Positions 10,763 through 21,537 are shown, counted from the stretch's first letter. The stretch: 64,000 nt of DNA from Glandiceps talaboti (GCF_964340395.1 NC_135557.1:17128367-17192366); one strand, 5' to 3'. A program made the numbers and translations. The notes: a model not told the origin generated them from the letters alone.

Positions 10763-11014
10763 ATTTTGTAGGAAAATTGCTGATATTTAGTTGAAAGTGC
10801 AAAGAAGAAGTTGTGGAAGAAAATTATTTTGTAGGAAAAGTGCTGATATTTAGTTGAAAGTGCAAAGAAGAAGTTGTGGAAGAAAATTATTTTGTAGGAA
10901 AATTGCTGATATTTAGTTGAAAGGACAAAGAAGAAGTTGTGGAAGAAAATTATTTTGTAGGAAAATCGCTGATATTTAGTTGAAAGGACAAAGAAGAAGC
11001 TGTGGAAGAAAACT
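10763..11014 (+). repeat. 63-bp tandem repeat, 4 copies, each with a splice-acceptor-like start
   Basis: Units start at 10763, 10826, 10889 and 10952 with attttgtaggaaaat and end with gttgtggaagaaa. Copies differ by only a few substitutions (aattgc/aagtgc/aatcgc; gtgcaaag/gacaaag). Each unit carries tttattttgtag|g, and the last unit runs into a purine-rich stretch ending acttatacag|gttagt, a good donor-like site at about 11041. All three frames contain stops (tga, tag), so any exon here would be untranslated. Confidence 0.9.
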
Positions 11015-11154
11015 CGAGAGGAAAAAGAGAAGACTTATACAGGTTAGTCAGTTATAATGTACATATAGTAGAATTTTAAATTAAGTTTTTATTTGATTTA
11101 GTCATTTGGTATAGTATTGTAGCCATGTGTTCATACAGTTCAGTGCACTTTCCA

Positions 11155-11440
11155 CCTGTGCTAGCTTTGGGCTAGCTGTGTGCAACACTGGTGCTGGCAT
11201 TAATGCCTCACTGGTATGTATGAGGAACATTTCAACTGGGCTAGGATTGGCACCAATGCCTCATGGGTATGCATTAGGAACTCTACTTTGGCTAGCTCCA
11301 TGCACACATTGGCACTGCAGCACTATAATGCCTCACTGGTATGTATGAGGAACATTTCAACTTGGTTAACATTGTTGCTATAGCTCTGTGCATATTAAGA
11401 CTGGTGCTGGCACAAATGCCTCACCGGTATGTATGACGTA
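11155..11440. repeat. imperfect tandem repeat with 'aatgcctcactggtatgtatgagg' core
   Basis: The core occurs at about 11200, 11256, 11327 and 11417, each preceded by actggtgctggca or attggcac(c/t) and mostly followed by aggaac. Larger units also include ggctagct..tgtgca. The overlapping 73-codon ORF (11127-11348) is the translation of this repeat. Confidence 0.7.
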
Positions 11441-11690
11441 TTAGATAAAAATGTAATTTATGAAGAGACTTCAAATGACAAAAATTCAGGACAGTGGAAA
11501 CAGTTTAAGTGTGGCATGTTGTATGACAATTTTGGTGTTGACTCCTATGTGTTTACCTTCACAGAGTATTGAATTCCAATCTATGTGTTCTTTCAAATAT
11601 GTCTTGTTTTCAACATTTCTCCTTTTAAAGTGACATATGCTCGGACTAAACCATTTCTGATTTCCTTCAAACTTGGTAGTTTGTTTTCGA

Positions 11691-11770
11691 TGATTCCGTT
11701 ATCTCTGTTATGATTCCGTTATCTCTGTTATGATTCCGTTATCTCTGTTATGATTCCGTTATCTCTGTTA
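11691..11770 (+). repeat. 20-bp tandem repeat, 4 identical copies
   Basis: tgattccgttatctctgtta is repeated four times with no mismatch, ending in tgattttc. Perfect identity implies recent expansion. Confidence 0.97.
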
Positions 11771-11779
11771 TGATTTTCA

Positions 11780-12215
11780 AGATCAAAGTCTGATTCTTAA
11801 TCCTGTTTTGTTCACCTTGTTGTTTGTTTATAAGGTAGAGAGAAGATTAATTTCTTACTTTTAAAATGTCTTGTGGTTACTGCGGTACATATTACACTTA
11901 TACATTTACCATTGTTTATCAAAATCATGAACAATGTGTGTGAAGTACTCAAAATGTAACAATGTTTAGCCACAGGCATGTGTTCCACTGCTTGAAGACT
12001 GCCCTCTGGTGTTGAAAACTAATAGTTCAAAAAATTCATCTGTGTTGGTAAACCGTTGTAACACAAGCATTTGTTCCAAACACAAACTTGAAAAATTGGT
12101 AACTGAAATTTTGAACTCTATCCTTCAGTGTTTGTGAACAGATTAACCCATAACCCATCATTAAAACTGGTACACATGTAGTTGTTTGGTTTTGAAGTTA
12201 AGTTAGCTAAAGTGG
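11780..12215. other. no gene seen
   Basis: AT-rich sequence without supported features. Confidence 0.5.
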
Positions 12216-12217
12216 CC

Positions 12218-12561
12218 CTATGGATGAGGATTTGGATATTTATTTTGGATTTTTAATTTATGAAACAATTTTATCGTAGCTTCCTTCTTGAAAAATCAAT
12301 GTGAAACAACATATGTCAAGTCTGTGTTTGTAAATCAGTAAATTGCAAAATGCAAAAAAAATGTGTGAAAAAGTTTGTTAATATACGTACAATAACAAAC
12401 ATTTTGCACATTTATTAATGTTTTTCAATTTATTGAGTTACAAACAAGGACGAGGCATATGTTGTTTCACATTGATTTTCATGTAGGAAGCCATGACAAA
12501 ATTGTTTTATAAATTCAAAATCCAAAATAAACACCCAATCTTCATCCATATGGCCACTTTA
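12218..12561. mobile_element. 344-bp palindromic MITE (copy 1), TA flanked
   Basis: The whole element is an inverted repeat. It begins taaagtggccctatggatga and ends tcatccatatggccacttta; internal arms such as aatcaatgtgaaacaaca and tgttgtttcacattgatttt also pair. The apex is near 12385 (atacgtac aataacaaac). Reading the outer ta as a target-site duplication gives TIRs starting aagtggcc, as expected of Tc1/mariner-type non-autonomous elements (known class behaviour; assignment inferred). No transposase is encoded. A close relative is at 48599-48952 and a decayed one at 37012-37230. Confidence 0.9.
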
Positions 12562-12564
12562 AGA

Positions 12565-13285
12565 GATGGCAAAATGCTGTAAAATAAATTGGTGTGAAAA
12601 TGAAATAGCTGTATCAGAGTAATAATGTAGGTTTAAATCACAGATTTATCTAGATAGGTGTGAATCAATGTGATGTGACTACAAGTATACTGAAAAATTC
12701 TTTATCTGTCAAAGTGTGAAAAATTGTCTCTCTGCTAGAATTCTTGAGTGCCAAAATGAACACATTCACAGTATACTTGGCGTGCTGGGGGTTACTGTTG
12801 ACTTGGCTGAATCGGACTGCCAAATATAGAAGTTCAGTTTCAGTCATGTGCAATATCATTTTAGGATATTTATTCTCAAAGTGTGCTCTCTAATGATAGC
12901 CAAATTTTGTTCATCTTCAACATTAGACTTAACATATGTTGTGTTGTTCAGCTGTAATAGACCACCTCAACATTTATTGACATGTATAATTTGCAAAAAT
13001 GGTCTTAAAAATCGATGCCTAGTGTCTGCCTTCCTCAACTGCCTTCAATGTTTCTATTCTGGGCAGAGAATGAAATTTGTTTGTCGGGGGAATTGACTAA
13101 ACAGTATACATACGAACATTACAACCTCATCTGAATTGAGATGGGGCCGGTACACTTTAACTGTCTGTCTGGGACAATATTTTGAAGTTACGCTTGTGTT
13201 AACATTATTGTTTCATATCCCTAAAGATGAACTGAGGACTTAGATTGAAAACTAGGATTTGGTTTTAGAATTGAGGTTATCATTC
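12565..13285. other. no gene seen
   Basis: Small ORFs at 12665-12859 (-) and 12848-13096 (+) lack recognisable domains. A 'ctctaatgatagccaaat' block at 12888 recurs at 23154, a minor interspersed similarity. Confidence 0.5.
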
Positions 13286-13288
13286 CAT

Positions 13289-13396
13289 TGTGAATAGGCC
13301 CTTCCAAAATATGCCACATGGTGGCGCTCTACTTCCTGTCTGTGTGAATAGGCCCTTCCAAAATATGCCATGATGGCGCCCTACTTCCTGTCTGTG
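13289..13396 (+). repeat. 54-bp tandem duplication
   Basis: Two copies of tgtgaataggcccttccaaa..cttcctgtc start at 13289 and 13343. They differ mainly at ccacatggtggcgctc versus ccatgatggcgccc. Overlapping minus-strand ORFs repeat the same peptide (GIFWKGLFT) and are not regarded as genes. Confidence 0.9.
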
Positions 13397-13399
13397 TTC

Positions 13400-14010
13400 C
13401 TTGGGGGTATACATGGAATAGGTTACTCGGTTAATCATAGAGTATGGCTGCTTTCCTCGATGTCTGAACAATATAAAAAACATCCCTGATTTTACGTCTT
13501 GTACAGAATACCAAGGGACAAAGCTCATACGAAACGGTACAATGAGGTAATAATACCCCCAATTTGAGTGAGGGCGCTGTATTCTCAATTTCCTGTTTGC
13601 AGTCTGGAATGGCCAATTGACAAAGCAGACGATAAAAAGTGATTAACAAATTTCTGTTGAAGTTTTGTGCTTTGATATAACTTATGAAGAGGATTAGTAA
13701 ACATGAAATAATTTACATGGCATATATAACATAATTTTGGTCGGTAGGTAACCTCAAGAACAGCGTCCTGAAAATTTAACGTTTTCCTTGTGTTGACTCT
13801 AATTTAAAAGAGGAAATTCATATGCAGCTTGAACTTTCTTAAATGTAAGGATGTTTTTAAACCCTTTTATATTTGTGTGATTTGCCTGTTACTAAAAAAG
13901 AGAAGATTTGGTGTTTTTGGCAGACGACATTTGATTGCATGGTTTAAGTGTACATGTACAGGTATTGTATCTCGTGTTGTTTCTTTTGTGCTTGCCTTCT
14001 TGGATCCTGT
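13400..14010. other. no gene seen
   Basis: AT-rich. Overlapping ORFs on both strands (72-102 codons) have no recognisable motif. Confidence 0.5.
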
Positions 14011-14012
14011 TA

Positions 14013-14540
14013 AAGATGATGTCATCATTGTTATGAATATTCATGAGTAAACACATGATGACATCATCATTTATAGTGTCCATTGACATTTCTTTTGTTC
14101 CTGTTCCTGCTTTTGTTCTTGGCTTTTGTTGAAAATGATGTCATTATTGTTATGAATATTCATGAGTAAACCCATGATGACATCATCATTTGTAGTGTCC
14201 AGTGACATTTCTTTTGATCCTGTTCATATTTTCGTTCCTACCTTCTTGGATCTTGTTATATATATATGATGTCATTATTGTTATGAATATTCATGAGTTA
14301 AGCTATGATGACATCATTATTTGTATTACAAAGTTACATTTCTTTTGTTCCTGCTCATGCTTTTTGAAAGCTCATCAACACATCTATTGTTTTTAACTTC
14401 ATTGTTCTTATAAAAGATGATGTCATCATAGTCATGAATATTCATGAGTACAGCAATGATGACATCATCATGCATATTAATAAGCTAAATCTTAACAGGT
14501 GATGTCATTGTGATATGTATGTTAATGACTATTGATGGCT
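14013..14540 (+). repeat. four (plus one decayed) hairpin-bearing tandem units
   Basis: Each unit has gatgatgtcatcat, then a loop with the palindrome atgaatattcat and 'gagtaaac', then atgatgacatcatc, giving a 14-bp stem that is perfect in units 1 and 4. Hairpins lie at 14015-14070, 14134-14189, 14265-14320 and 14416-14471. A weaker fifth, without the second arm intact, is at 14501-14540. Units 1-3 also share a ttcttttg.tcctgttc spacer. Unit spacing is 119, 131 and 151 bp. tgatgtca/tgacatca differ by one base from the CRE/ATF palindrome tgacgtca. Confidence 0.9.
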
Positions 14541-14544
14541 TTGA

Positions 14545-14995
14545 TGAAAGTATCTTTTGTTCAGTTGTACTTTTGGGAAAAGTACAGTCGCCTTTCCTTT
14601 ATTTTCCAATTTTTTTATCTGAATAATTCATTGAGGGATTGTTTGTGGATTACCATGGTAACCACTTGGGATTTATGATAACAAAGGAAATTTCAAATAA
14701 GTATGAATGCTTAATGAGGCGATGTAGAGTTATTTCCCCCTAAAAAAGGTACTGGCAATCTTACCAACTAATTTGTAAATGGAATCTGTAATATTTCTGC
14801 TTCAGTACAAACAACTGAAGGCATACAAAGGAAATATTTATATTAAGTATTTTTAATGATATTTCAATTGTATCTTTTCTAGATTATACAGAAGACAATT
14901 TAAACTTTTTGGGTAATCCATTTATAAAATATTACTTTTAAAATGAGATGAAAACTCCAACACATCACTTTGAATTGAAATTCAACTGAATTTAT
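14545..14995. other. no gene seen
   Basis: AT-rich DNA, no supported feature. Confidence 0.5.
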
Positions 14996-14998
14996 ATT

Positions 14999-15272
14999 GT
15001 CGGTGGCCGAGTGGTTAAACCACTTGCCTCTTACCACTGCGATCAGGGTTCGAAACCCCATTCAGGGTTCGATTAAATTTACCACGCTGTAAGTAAGAAG
15101 AGTGTTGTTCAGTTTGACTCTATGGAACAACGCAGGTTTTCCCCGGTTACTCCGGTTTCCTCCTTCATTAACACTGAACCCATGAGGGATGGCCCTCACT
15201 GGACTTCTTGGGAGACAAGTGTTTATATACTTAAAGAACTATCCAGTATAAATAAAGATTATTTATGCGTCT
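14999..15272 (+). mobile_element. tRNA-derived SINE, copy 1
   Basis: The head resembles a class II (Ser/Leu-like) tRNA. The A box is tggccgagtgg at 15004-15014 and the B box is ggttcgaaacc at 15047-15057, both matching RNA polymerase III promoter consensus. The body contains caacgcaggttttccccgg ttactccggtttcctcct, shared with the SINE at 63367. The 3' end is ataaataaagattatttatg. Relative to the second copy the central part after ttcatt is diverged, so this is an older insertion. I could not fold a complete tRNA, so it is not called a tRNA gene. Confidence 0.9.
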
Positions 15273-15274
15273 CA

Positions 15275-15612
15275 GAAATAAGGTCTTAAACTTTTACTGT
15301 TACTTTGTTTAAATAATCTGCATTCTCATTGAAAAAAACAAACTCTGAGGGTCACATATTATTCAAGAAAGACACAGAATAGAGTTCTCTAAAAATTTAT
15401 GCATATTAATTATTATGCATATACTTAAAAATGGCCTCCAAACACTGTGTAAATCTGAAAACAAGATGGTGGAAAACTTAATTTCTGTCATGATTTCAAA
15501 AGCACCAGGAGCAAGATTTTGTCTCAGTTGTTGAAGTTGCAAGATAAAATGTATATTCAATAAACAAAATGTTATTATTTTTTAAAACTTATTGAAGAAT
15601 GTCATCTTCTTT
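15275..15612. other. no gene seen
   Basis: AT-rich. The minus-strand 65-codon ORF has no recognisable feature. Confidence 0.5.
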
Positions 15613-16075
15613 GTAGAACAAAATCAAAGAATTTATCATCATGTATGAATTGATGCCAAAACTTGCTGAAATTTTGACATTTGTATTTGACATGCAAAAT
15701 GTTACAAATTTTGTAATTTGACAAATCTTAACTTTCTTTTAGATGAAAATCAAAGAATTCATTCTCATGTATGAATTGACGCCAAAACTTTTGCTGAGTT
15801 TTTGGTAAAATTTTTATAACCGATGAAAAATGTTTACTAATTTTCGCAATTTTTTGATGAGTCCTGTCTTTATTTTAGATCAAAATCAAAGAATTCATGC
15901 TCATGTATAAATTGATGCCAAAACTTTGCTGAATTTTTGGCAAAATTTTTATAACTGACGAAATATATCCCTAATTTTTGCAACTTTTTGATGAGTCCTG
16001 TTTTTATTTTAGATCAAAATCAAAGAATTCATACTCATGCATGATTTGATGTCAAAATTTGGTTTTCCAAGTGAT
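15613..16075 (+). repeat. tandem repeat of ~126-136 bp, 3.4 units, with repeated ttttag acceptor-like sites
   Basis: Units begin after ag at 15616, 15742, 15879 and 16012 with variants of atcaaaatcaaagaattcat then ctcatgtatgaattgatgcc aaaact. Units 2-4 are preceded by cttttag, tattttag and tattttag, with t-rich tracts. Each first ~50 bp is open in one frame (IKIKEFILMYELMPKL-like), and unit 1 stays open for about 34 codons. The t-rich remainder is also well conserved between units 2 and 3, so a plain tandem repeat explains the data; duplicated small exons are the alternative. Confidence 0.85.
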
Positions 16076-17310
16076 CACATTTGCCGATACTTCAACCAAA
16101 TTAATTTTGTACGGTCATGGGAGGCAGGTGACCATATTGATTTAGTTATTGATCTGTGTCTTGTTTCTACTCAGTAACGTCCAGACAGTAGGCATTGAGA
16201 AATGAGAACGCATTAAATGTCAATTGGAAATTTAGACATACCAACTATCAGGTTGTCTGATCAGGAAAACACATTTACAGGGTTGGAAGCACAGATGTGA
16301 CCTCAAAGTGTGTGGAAGCTTTTATGTGTTGACTGGAAATGAGAGATAAAGCTCCACTTGCAGAGAAGATGACCTGTTCTCTGATGCAGAAAAGGGATTT
16401 ATCCTTTTCGGGATCACCTGTACGAAAATATATTAATTACAATATTTTCAGTTTACCACTCGGTTTTGATCAAATGTACTTTCCTTAAAAAGGTCTGTGG
16501 ATGTGCAATGAGTTGGAAATTCAGGTCATTCTCAGTGCAAAATATTTTTGTTAGCTTAGTTTTCAAGGATGACATATATGTGGTTTCCTCAGAAATAACA
16601 ACTTTTCAGTTTTACTGTTCTGTTCAGAATAAAGGTACATGAACAGAGCACCACAAAAAGATGAACTTGGTCACTTAAACTTGTAATGTAAACATGGAAA
16701 TTGCGTAGAGAAGCTGGGAAAGGGCCTGTTACCAGGAATCCAATAAAAAGAAGATAGAGAGGAGGAAAAGGAGAGACGGGGAAACATGAAGATTATTTTT
16801 TTTCCTTTTGTTTTTCTAAATCGACTGAATGACCCATAGTTACTATGGAAAAGTAATTATATAAAATAAAATTAAAAATAGGGTCATCCTAACCTACATG
16901 TACATTAGGACAGTACATGTATATTCTTTGGAACCGTAAATTGGAAACGAAGGCTTCGATCCATCTACTATGGACCTTGATCACGCAGTGATTTAATTAT
17001 ATAATCAACACTATATGTCACAAAATTATATTTCCAAACAAATTCAAAAATGTTAGGAGGTTAGCTTATTGATAGATTTAGTTGTAGTAGTTTGTATAAT
17101 ACAATTCAGCATATACGTACACTTACAAGATCAAAATTACAAATCGTGTGATTTTCAAATTATGCTAATCTTCATGTTATTCTTTTGAATTAGTTGGTTC
17201 ATGCACTCTATAACAGTTAGTTCTGTATTAACCTGCACTAGTTGTAACTAGAATATTATATTTTCATTCACCGAAAATTGTTAAAATACCAATAATTGGA
17301 CATTGTACAT
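16075..17310. other. no gene seen
   Basis: Long stretch without a supported gene. It holds only a purine-rich segment (gatagagaggaggaaaagga at about 16752) and AT-rich DNA. Confidence 0.55.
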
Positions 17311-17314
17311 GGTA

Positions 17315-17392
17315 AAGGTGAATGCGACGCCAGGAAGTTAGGTATTTTCATAAACTTTGGGTTGTGGAGAGTCATTTCACATTATATGATTC
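17315..17392. repeat. interspersed family R4, copy 2
   Basis: gtgaatgcgacgccaggaag, ttaggtattttcataaactt. It aligns with 8029-8085 and 27520-27600. Confidence 0.55.
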
Positions 17393-17400
17393 TCACTTGA

Positions 17401-18150
17401 ATGGTCATTGGTGTGTGTCTGGTCATGCCATGTATTAATGCAGACACAATCTAGTCCAGTGTTTTAAAGAGTGTGAAAAACTGAAGGTTCTCAGGGACAA
17501 AATTCCGAAGTGTTTGAATGTTAAAATCATTGTGTCTGGTCACACACACCATTTATTACTGCCGAGACACCTTGGTGCAGTGTTTTTTGAGTGTGAGAAA
17601 AGTAAGATTTTCATGGACAAAATTGAAAAGTCTTTGAATTTTAGGTGTTTAAATCATTGGTGTATCTGATTACACCATGTATTAATGCCAAGACAACTTG
17701 GGCCAGTGTTTTTAAAGGTGTGATAAAAGTAACATTTTCAGGGACAAAATTAAGAAGTGTTTGAATGTTCGGTGGCTGTGTCATTTAGTGTGTCTGATCA
17801 CACCATGTATTAATGCCAAGACAACTTGGTGCAGTGTTTTTCGAGTGTGAGAAAAGTAAGGTTTTCAGGGACGAAATTGAGAAGTCTTTGAATTTAGGTG
17901 TTTAAATCAGTGAGTGTCTGATCACACTGTTGTTACTTTGTACTTATTTATGCTGAGAGAACTTGGGCGAGTGTCTTTAAGGTGTTAACAGTGTTAAAGG
18001 CTTTCAGGAAGAAAATTGAAACAAGTTTTAATGTTAAGTGTTTGGATCATTTGTGTGTACGATACCGTGTATTATTAGCAAGATGACTTAGACCAGTGTT
18101 CTTGGGTGTGAAACAACTTAGAAGGTTTCCAAGGACAAATTTTAGCTGTA
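17401..18150 (+). repeat. tandem repeat of ~125 bp, 6 diverged units
   Basis: Units start at about 17401, 17524, 17652, 17778, 17905 and 18044. Conserved blocks are tgtctgatcacaccatgtat taatgcc, acaacttgg(t/g)(g/c)cagtgttttt, gtgtgagaaaagtaagg, and ttcagggacaaaattgagaa gt.tttgaat. The middle units are the most alike and the ends more decayed, the usual result of unequal exchange. Confidence 0.85.
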
Positions 18151-18187
18151 GTTAAGTGTTGTGTATTGTGAGAAGCAGTAGACGATC

Positions 18188-18216
18188 TAAGCCAATTTGA
18201 CGCACCACTGATGCAC
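18188..18216. repeat. short interspersed repeat fragment
   Basis: Same motif as 2709-2736 (taagccaatttgacg.. ccactga). Confidence 0.45.
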
Positions 18217-18219
18217 AAC

Positions 18220-19340
18220 AGTTTGTTGTGATTGACCCACCAAAATTTAATGTTCCCTATTCCTTATATATGTTGCAATAACTAACAACGAAAAACATTT
18301 TTTTATGATTTTGACCAAAAACAACAAATTAAGTCTGATTCACGAGGACACACTGGCCTGAAGTAAATATCTTCCCCTAGTGGTGGGAAGAAGGGAAGGT
18401 ACCGGTACAATGTGGGCATACTATGTTACATCTAATGAGTATCTCTGTTTGTCAAATTCAACCTGAATGAAAGGTGTGTGCTGGATCAAGCAAGTACAAT
18501 AGATTTCCTGCTGTGGGCTCTAGACCACCCTGGTTGGTATTTAAAGGAGGCAGTGCTACGTTTTTAGTGATCAGATTTTTCCTTTGTCTGCTATAATGGC
18601 GTAATGACTGCTACCTATTACTTGACAATGACTATGAGTTGCCCAGGATGTGCGTGTTTTATCGAAACAGATGGCTACTCCCGGTGGAAGCGCGTTATCA
18701 GTTGCACGATCATCGAGGTGGCGATTTGGTTTAGGAGCTCTTTGGGATTTGTAGCCTCAATTCTTGAAATGTGAGGAATTTTTTTCAGAATGAGTCAAAA
18801 TAGGGGTTTTCTTTCTATTGTCTGTATGTTCCCAAGGGATAATCAGAAGATGTGACACATGCATGAATCACATGACTGATGACCCTCTTGCAGATTTGCA
18901 ACAATGATTTTTCGGACTCGCAATTAACAGATAGGAGAAATTTCACGATAATGTTACACCCAACCATCTGGTGTGTGGTGATTGCGTTGTGTTGCTATGG
19001 TAATTGCATTGCTATGTTGTATGTGTTATGAATTAATTGGACATTTTTTAGAACAAAGGATTGAGATGGAGACAAAGCGGTTCTCCCATCAACTGATAAA
19101 AATTGTGGTTGATAACCAAAGTTATAATAACTGGTGATATGTTGTGTTGGTATCCATGCACGATTCCCTGCCTGCTGCTGTTGTTCAAGTAAATTCAGGA
19201 ACACACCATATCTCTTCCTTCAGATTCGATAGCTATATATATATAATACATCAATGTCATTTCATAATGGGTTGGCTAACATATGGCTGAGAAGTGGCTG
19301 GATTGAGAGGCCTGTCAAAATGTAGTGACATTATATTTCC
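18220..19340. other. no gene seen
   Basis: A less AT-rich interval around 18640-18730 (ggaagcgcgttatcagttgc). The minus-strand 69-codon ORF (18995-19204) is unrecognised. Confidence 0.5.
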
Positions 19341-19343
19341 CCA

Positions 19344-19795
19344 GGGTAAGCTAGTATACTGTATTGGAATGACTAAATCAAGTAGAGACCTTGTCCAAAT
19401 TTCAACCTCTTTACGGTTTACCCCTCCCATGGTTTTGTTTTCCTCCACCCTCAGGGTAAGCTAGTATACTGTATTGGAATGACTAAATCAAGTAGAGACC
19501 TTGTCCAAATTTCAACCTCTTTACGGTTTACCCCTCCCATGATTTTGTTTCCCTCCACCCTCTGGGTAAGCTAGCATACTGTGTTGGAATGACTAAATCA
19601 AGTAGATCGAGACCTTGTCCAAATTTCAACCACTTTACGGTTTACCCCTCCCATGGTTTTGTTTTCCTCCACCCTCAGGGTAAGCTAGCATACTGTATTG
19701 GAATAACTAGTGAAGAAGTAGAGAAGCTGTCCAACTTTTTAAACCCTCTACCCCTCCCATGGTTTTGTTTTCCTCCACCCTCAGGGTAGGCTGAA
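19344..19795 (+). repeat. ~110-bp tandem repeat, 4 units
   Basis: gggtaagctag(t/c)atactgt begins units at 19344, 19454, 19564 and 19678, and a partial fifth (gggtaggctgaattg) starts at 19784. Each unit ends cccctcccatggttttgttt tcctccaccctca. Units 1 and 2 are almost identical; unit 4 is more diverged in the middle. Overlapping ORFs on both strands are translations of the repeat. Confidence 0.92.
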
Positions 19796-19849
19796 TTGAG
19801 AGAATGGATCAAATTGTTTGTACGTTTTCCTCTATGGGTACATTGTATG

Positions 19850-20410
19850 TCTATACTGTAGAGGAGTATCTGAATAGATAATGTGTCTTATTTTCAAATG
19901 CTATATCCCCTTGTCTGCAGGTTGATAAAGGAGACTCCAGTGAAATAAAGTTGATTGAGAACAGTAAAACATTTGCCCCCTCCCTATTCCCACCCCCTTG
20001 TAAGTTTGCAAACATAATAAATATAGGGGAATACATTTGTTAGAGAGCTGTCCAACTGTGTTACCCCTCCTCCTTATACATATTATGTAGAGGGAAATTA
20101 ACTTGAGAGATATAACTGCCCCCACTACACCACCCTCCTCCCCACACACACACACTTGCAAAAACATACAAGTGCAAGGGGAGTACACTTGGTATAGAGA
20201 TGTCCAACTTTTGTCGCCCCCCCCCCCCCTCCCCCTCCATTATTATGAGTTTATCATACTTTAAGGAATGAACTTCATAGACAGTTCAACTTCTGTCCCC
20301 TGTCCCTCCACTCATACACTTTGTATATATATTACATTCATGGGAATGAAAACTAGATAGAGTGATGTCCAACTTTTCCTTCCTTCATAAGTGTGCAGAC
20401 TTACTGCAGC
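19850..20410. repeat. degenerate ~80-130-bp repeat with 'gtccaact' and C-rich blocks
   Basis: tgtccaactgtgttacccct (20049), atgtccaacttttgtcgccc (20199), agttcaacttctgtcccctg (20281) and atgtccaacttttccttcct (20366) mark units, each preceded by a gataga/gagag element and separated by tatac/tatata stretches. It includes a C run (20215-20229) and (CA)n at about 20143. Confidence 0.6.
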
Positions 20411-20414
20411 TACA

Positions 20415-20900
20415 CATCAATTTCTGACTGATCATCCCTTCACAATCTAGTGGAATGTGCCAGAACAATGGAACGTACCATCTGTGAGATGACATAGAGG
20501 TATAATTAGGAGATATCGGTAAAGTGATATTGCAACACTTTCGTTATGAGTTAATGGAAGCAATTCATTATTTGTACCTAGTACAATCACTTGTGACACC
20601 AATAAATCTCTAATTGCTTTGACTTGGGGACTTTACATTTATCTTTTCATCAATGTACTTAACAAGTTGAGATGAGTTATATTCTCATTTTTAACCGATT
20701 TGCCTACCAAAGCAGCTGTGCTTTTATTGGATAGCTGTAGCGGAAATTTTTACAATAAAAGTTCACATCATATTTTTCTTTCGATGCTGTTCTTTTTTGC
20801 TGAAACTGAAATTATGGTTCTGTATTTTAAACTTGAAAAATTTATTCTAAAGATTGAAAATAACATGTATTGGGTATGATATTACTCCCTAATATTTTAC
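20415..20900. other. no gene seen
   Basis: AT-rich, no supported feature. Confidence 0.5.
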
Positions 20901-20904
20901 TTTG

Positions 20905-21185
20905 TTCTGCAAAGGAAAATATGAGTGACCTAAGGGGTCTCGTTACTACATATCACTAGATGAGGAGTGATAATCCCTTGAGTCGAGCATTTTCTGACTA
21001 AATGAAGAAAAATATCGGAAATAATATATCTCCTCAAGCATAATTCATAAAAAAAAAAAATGGAAAATAATGGTGATTTGGAATGTTTTGACTGATGATT
21101 TGAGCACTACAGAACTCGCGACGTTTAATATGCACAAGGGTTGTCATAACATAGACTGACCCAGGGTATATACATGTAATCCAGT
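20905..21185. repeat. interspersed element family R1, copy C
   Basis: ggaaaatatgagtgacctaa, tcactagatgaggag, ctaaatgaagaaaaatatcg, ggaatgttttgactga, gagcactacagaactcgcga, caagggttgtcataacatag. The same landmarks occur in the same order as at 4090-4345. Confidence 0.65.
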
Positions 21186-21195
21186 GTTTTTGTTT

Positions 21196-21255
21196 TAGGA
21201 TGGTAACTAGGTAAAGTCTACCGGGTGTCCATGTCATTTTACCAGTTTCACCATA
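21196..21255. repeat. family R3 fragment
   Basis: ttttaggatggtaactaggt, aaagtctaccgggtg, tcattttaccagtttc. It resembles 7870-7932. Here it lies directly between the R1 copy and the SINE fragment. Confidence 0.45.
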
Positions 21256-21264
21256 CCGAACTTC

Positions 21265-21338
21265 ATGTTTTCCTCTGGGTTTCTTCCTGCTTTTTCAACA
21301 CTAGGGCATCAGGGTGCTGTTCTGTCGCGACCAAACAA
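21265..21338 (+). mobile_element. SINE 3' fragment
   Basis: tttcttcctgctttttcaac, actagggcatcagggtgctg, ttctgtcgcgacca match positions 63532-63590 of the full SINE (tttcctcctgcttcttcaac, actagggcactagggcgctg). The tRNA head is absent. Confidence 0.75.
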
Positions 21339-21345
21339 CAAAGTA

Positions 21346-21537
21346 AGTGAAGACAACTGCAGAGGCAGTCATGAACAAGCAAATGACATCTGCCCCACAT
21401 ACACACTTGCTCTAAAATACTCAATAAAAAGAATATTAACTGCCATAAATAGTAGACTGAGTGACAGGTTTGTTGAGAATAAAAAAAAAATTGCATCATC
21501 GCACCATTTTAGACAAAATGTCCTGACCAGAAACAAT
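21346..21537. repeat. interspersed family R5, copy 1
   Basis: From agtgaagacaactgcagag to cctgaccagaaacaat, this matches 55257-55478 over about 190 bp. The only large difference is a simple-repeat expansion (C and CA runs) in the second copy. It is directly followed by a T run. Confidence 0.85.

Noticed and set aside
15000-15072. tRNA gene at the head of the first SINE (and at 63367)
   Set aside because: A and B boxes are present, but I cannot pair a full acceptor stem or assign an anticodon, and each is fused to a SINE body and tail.
17452-17464. ctagtccagtgtt inside the ~125-bp array equals part of the 33-bp satellite
   Set aside because: Only 13 bp, found in one unit of that array where other units read cttgggccagtgtt. 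It is best explained as chance drift.
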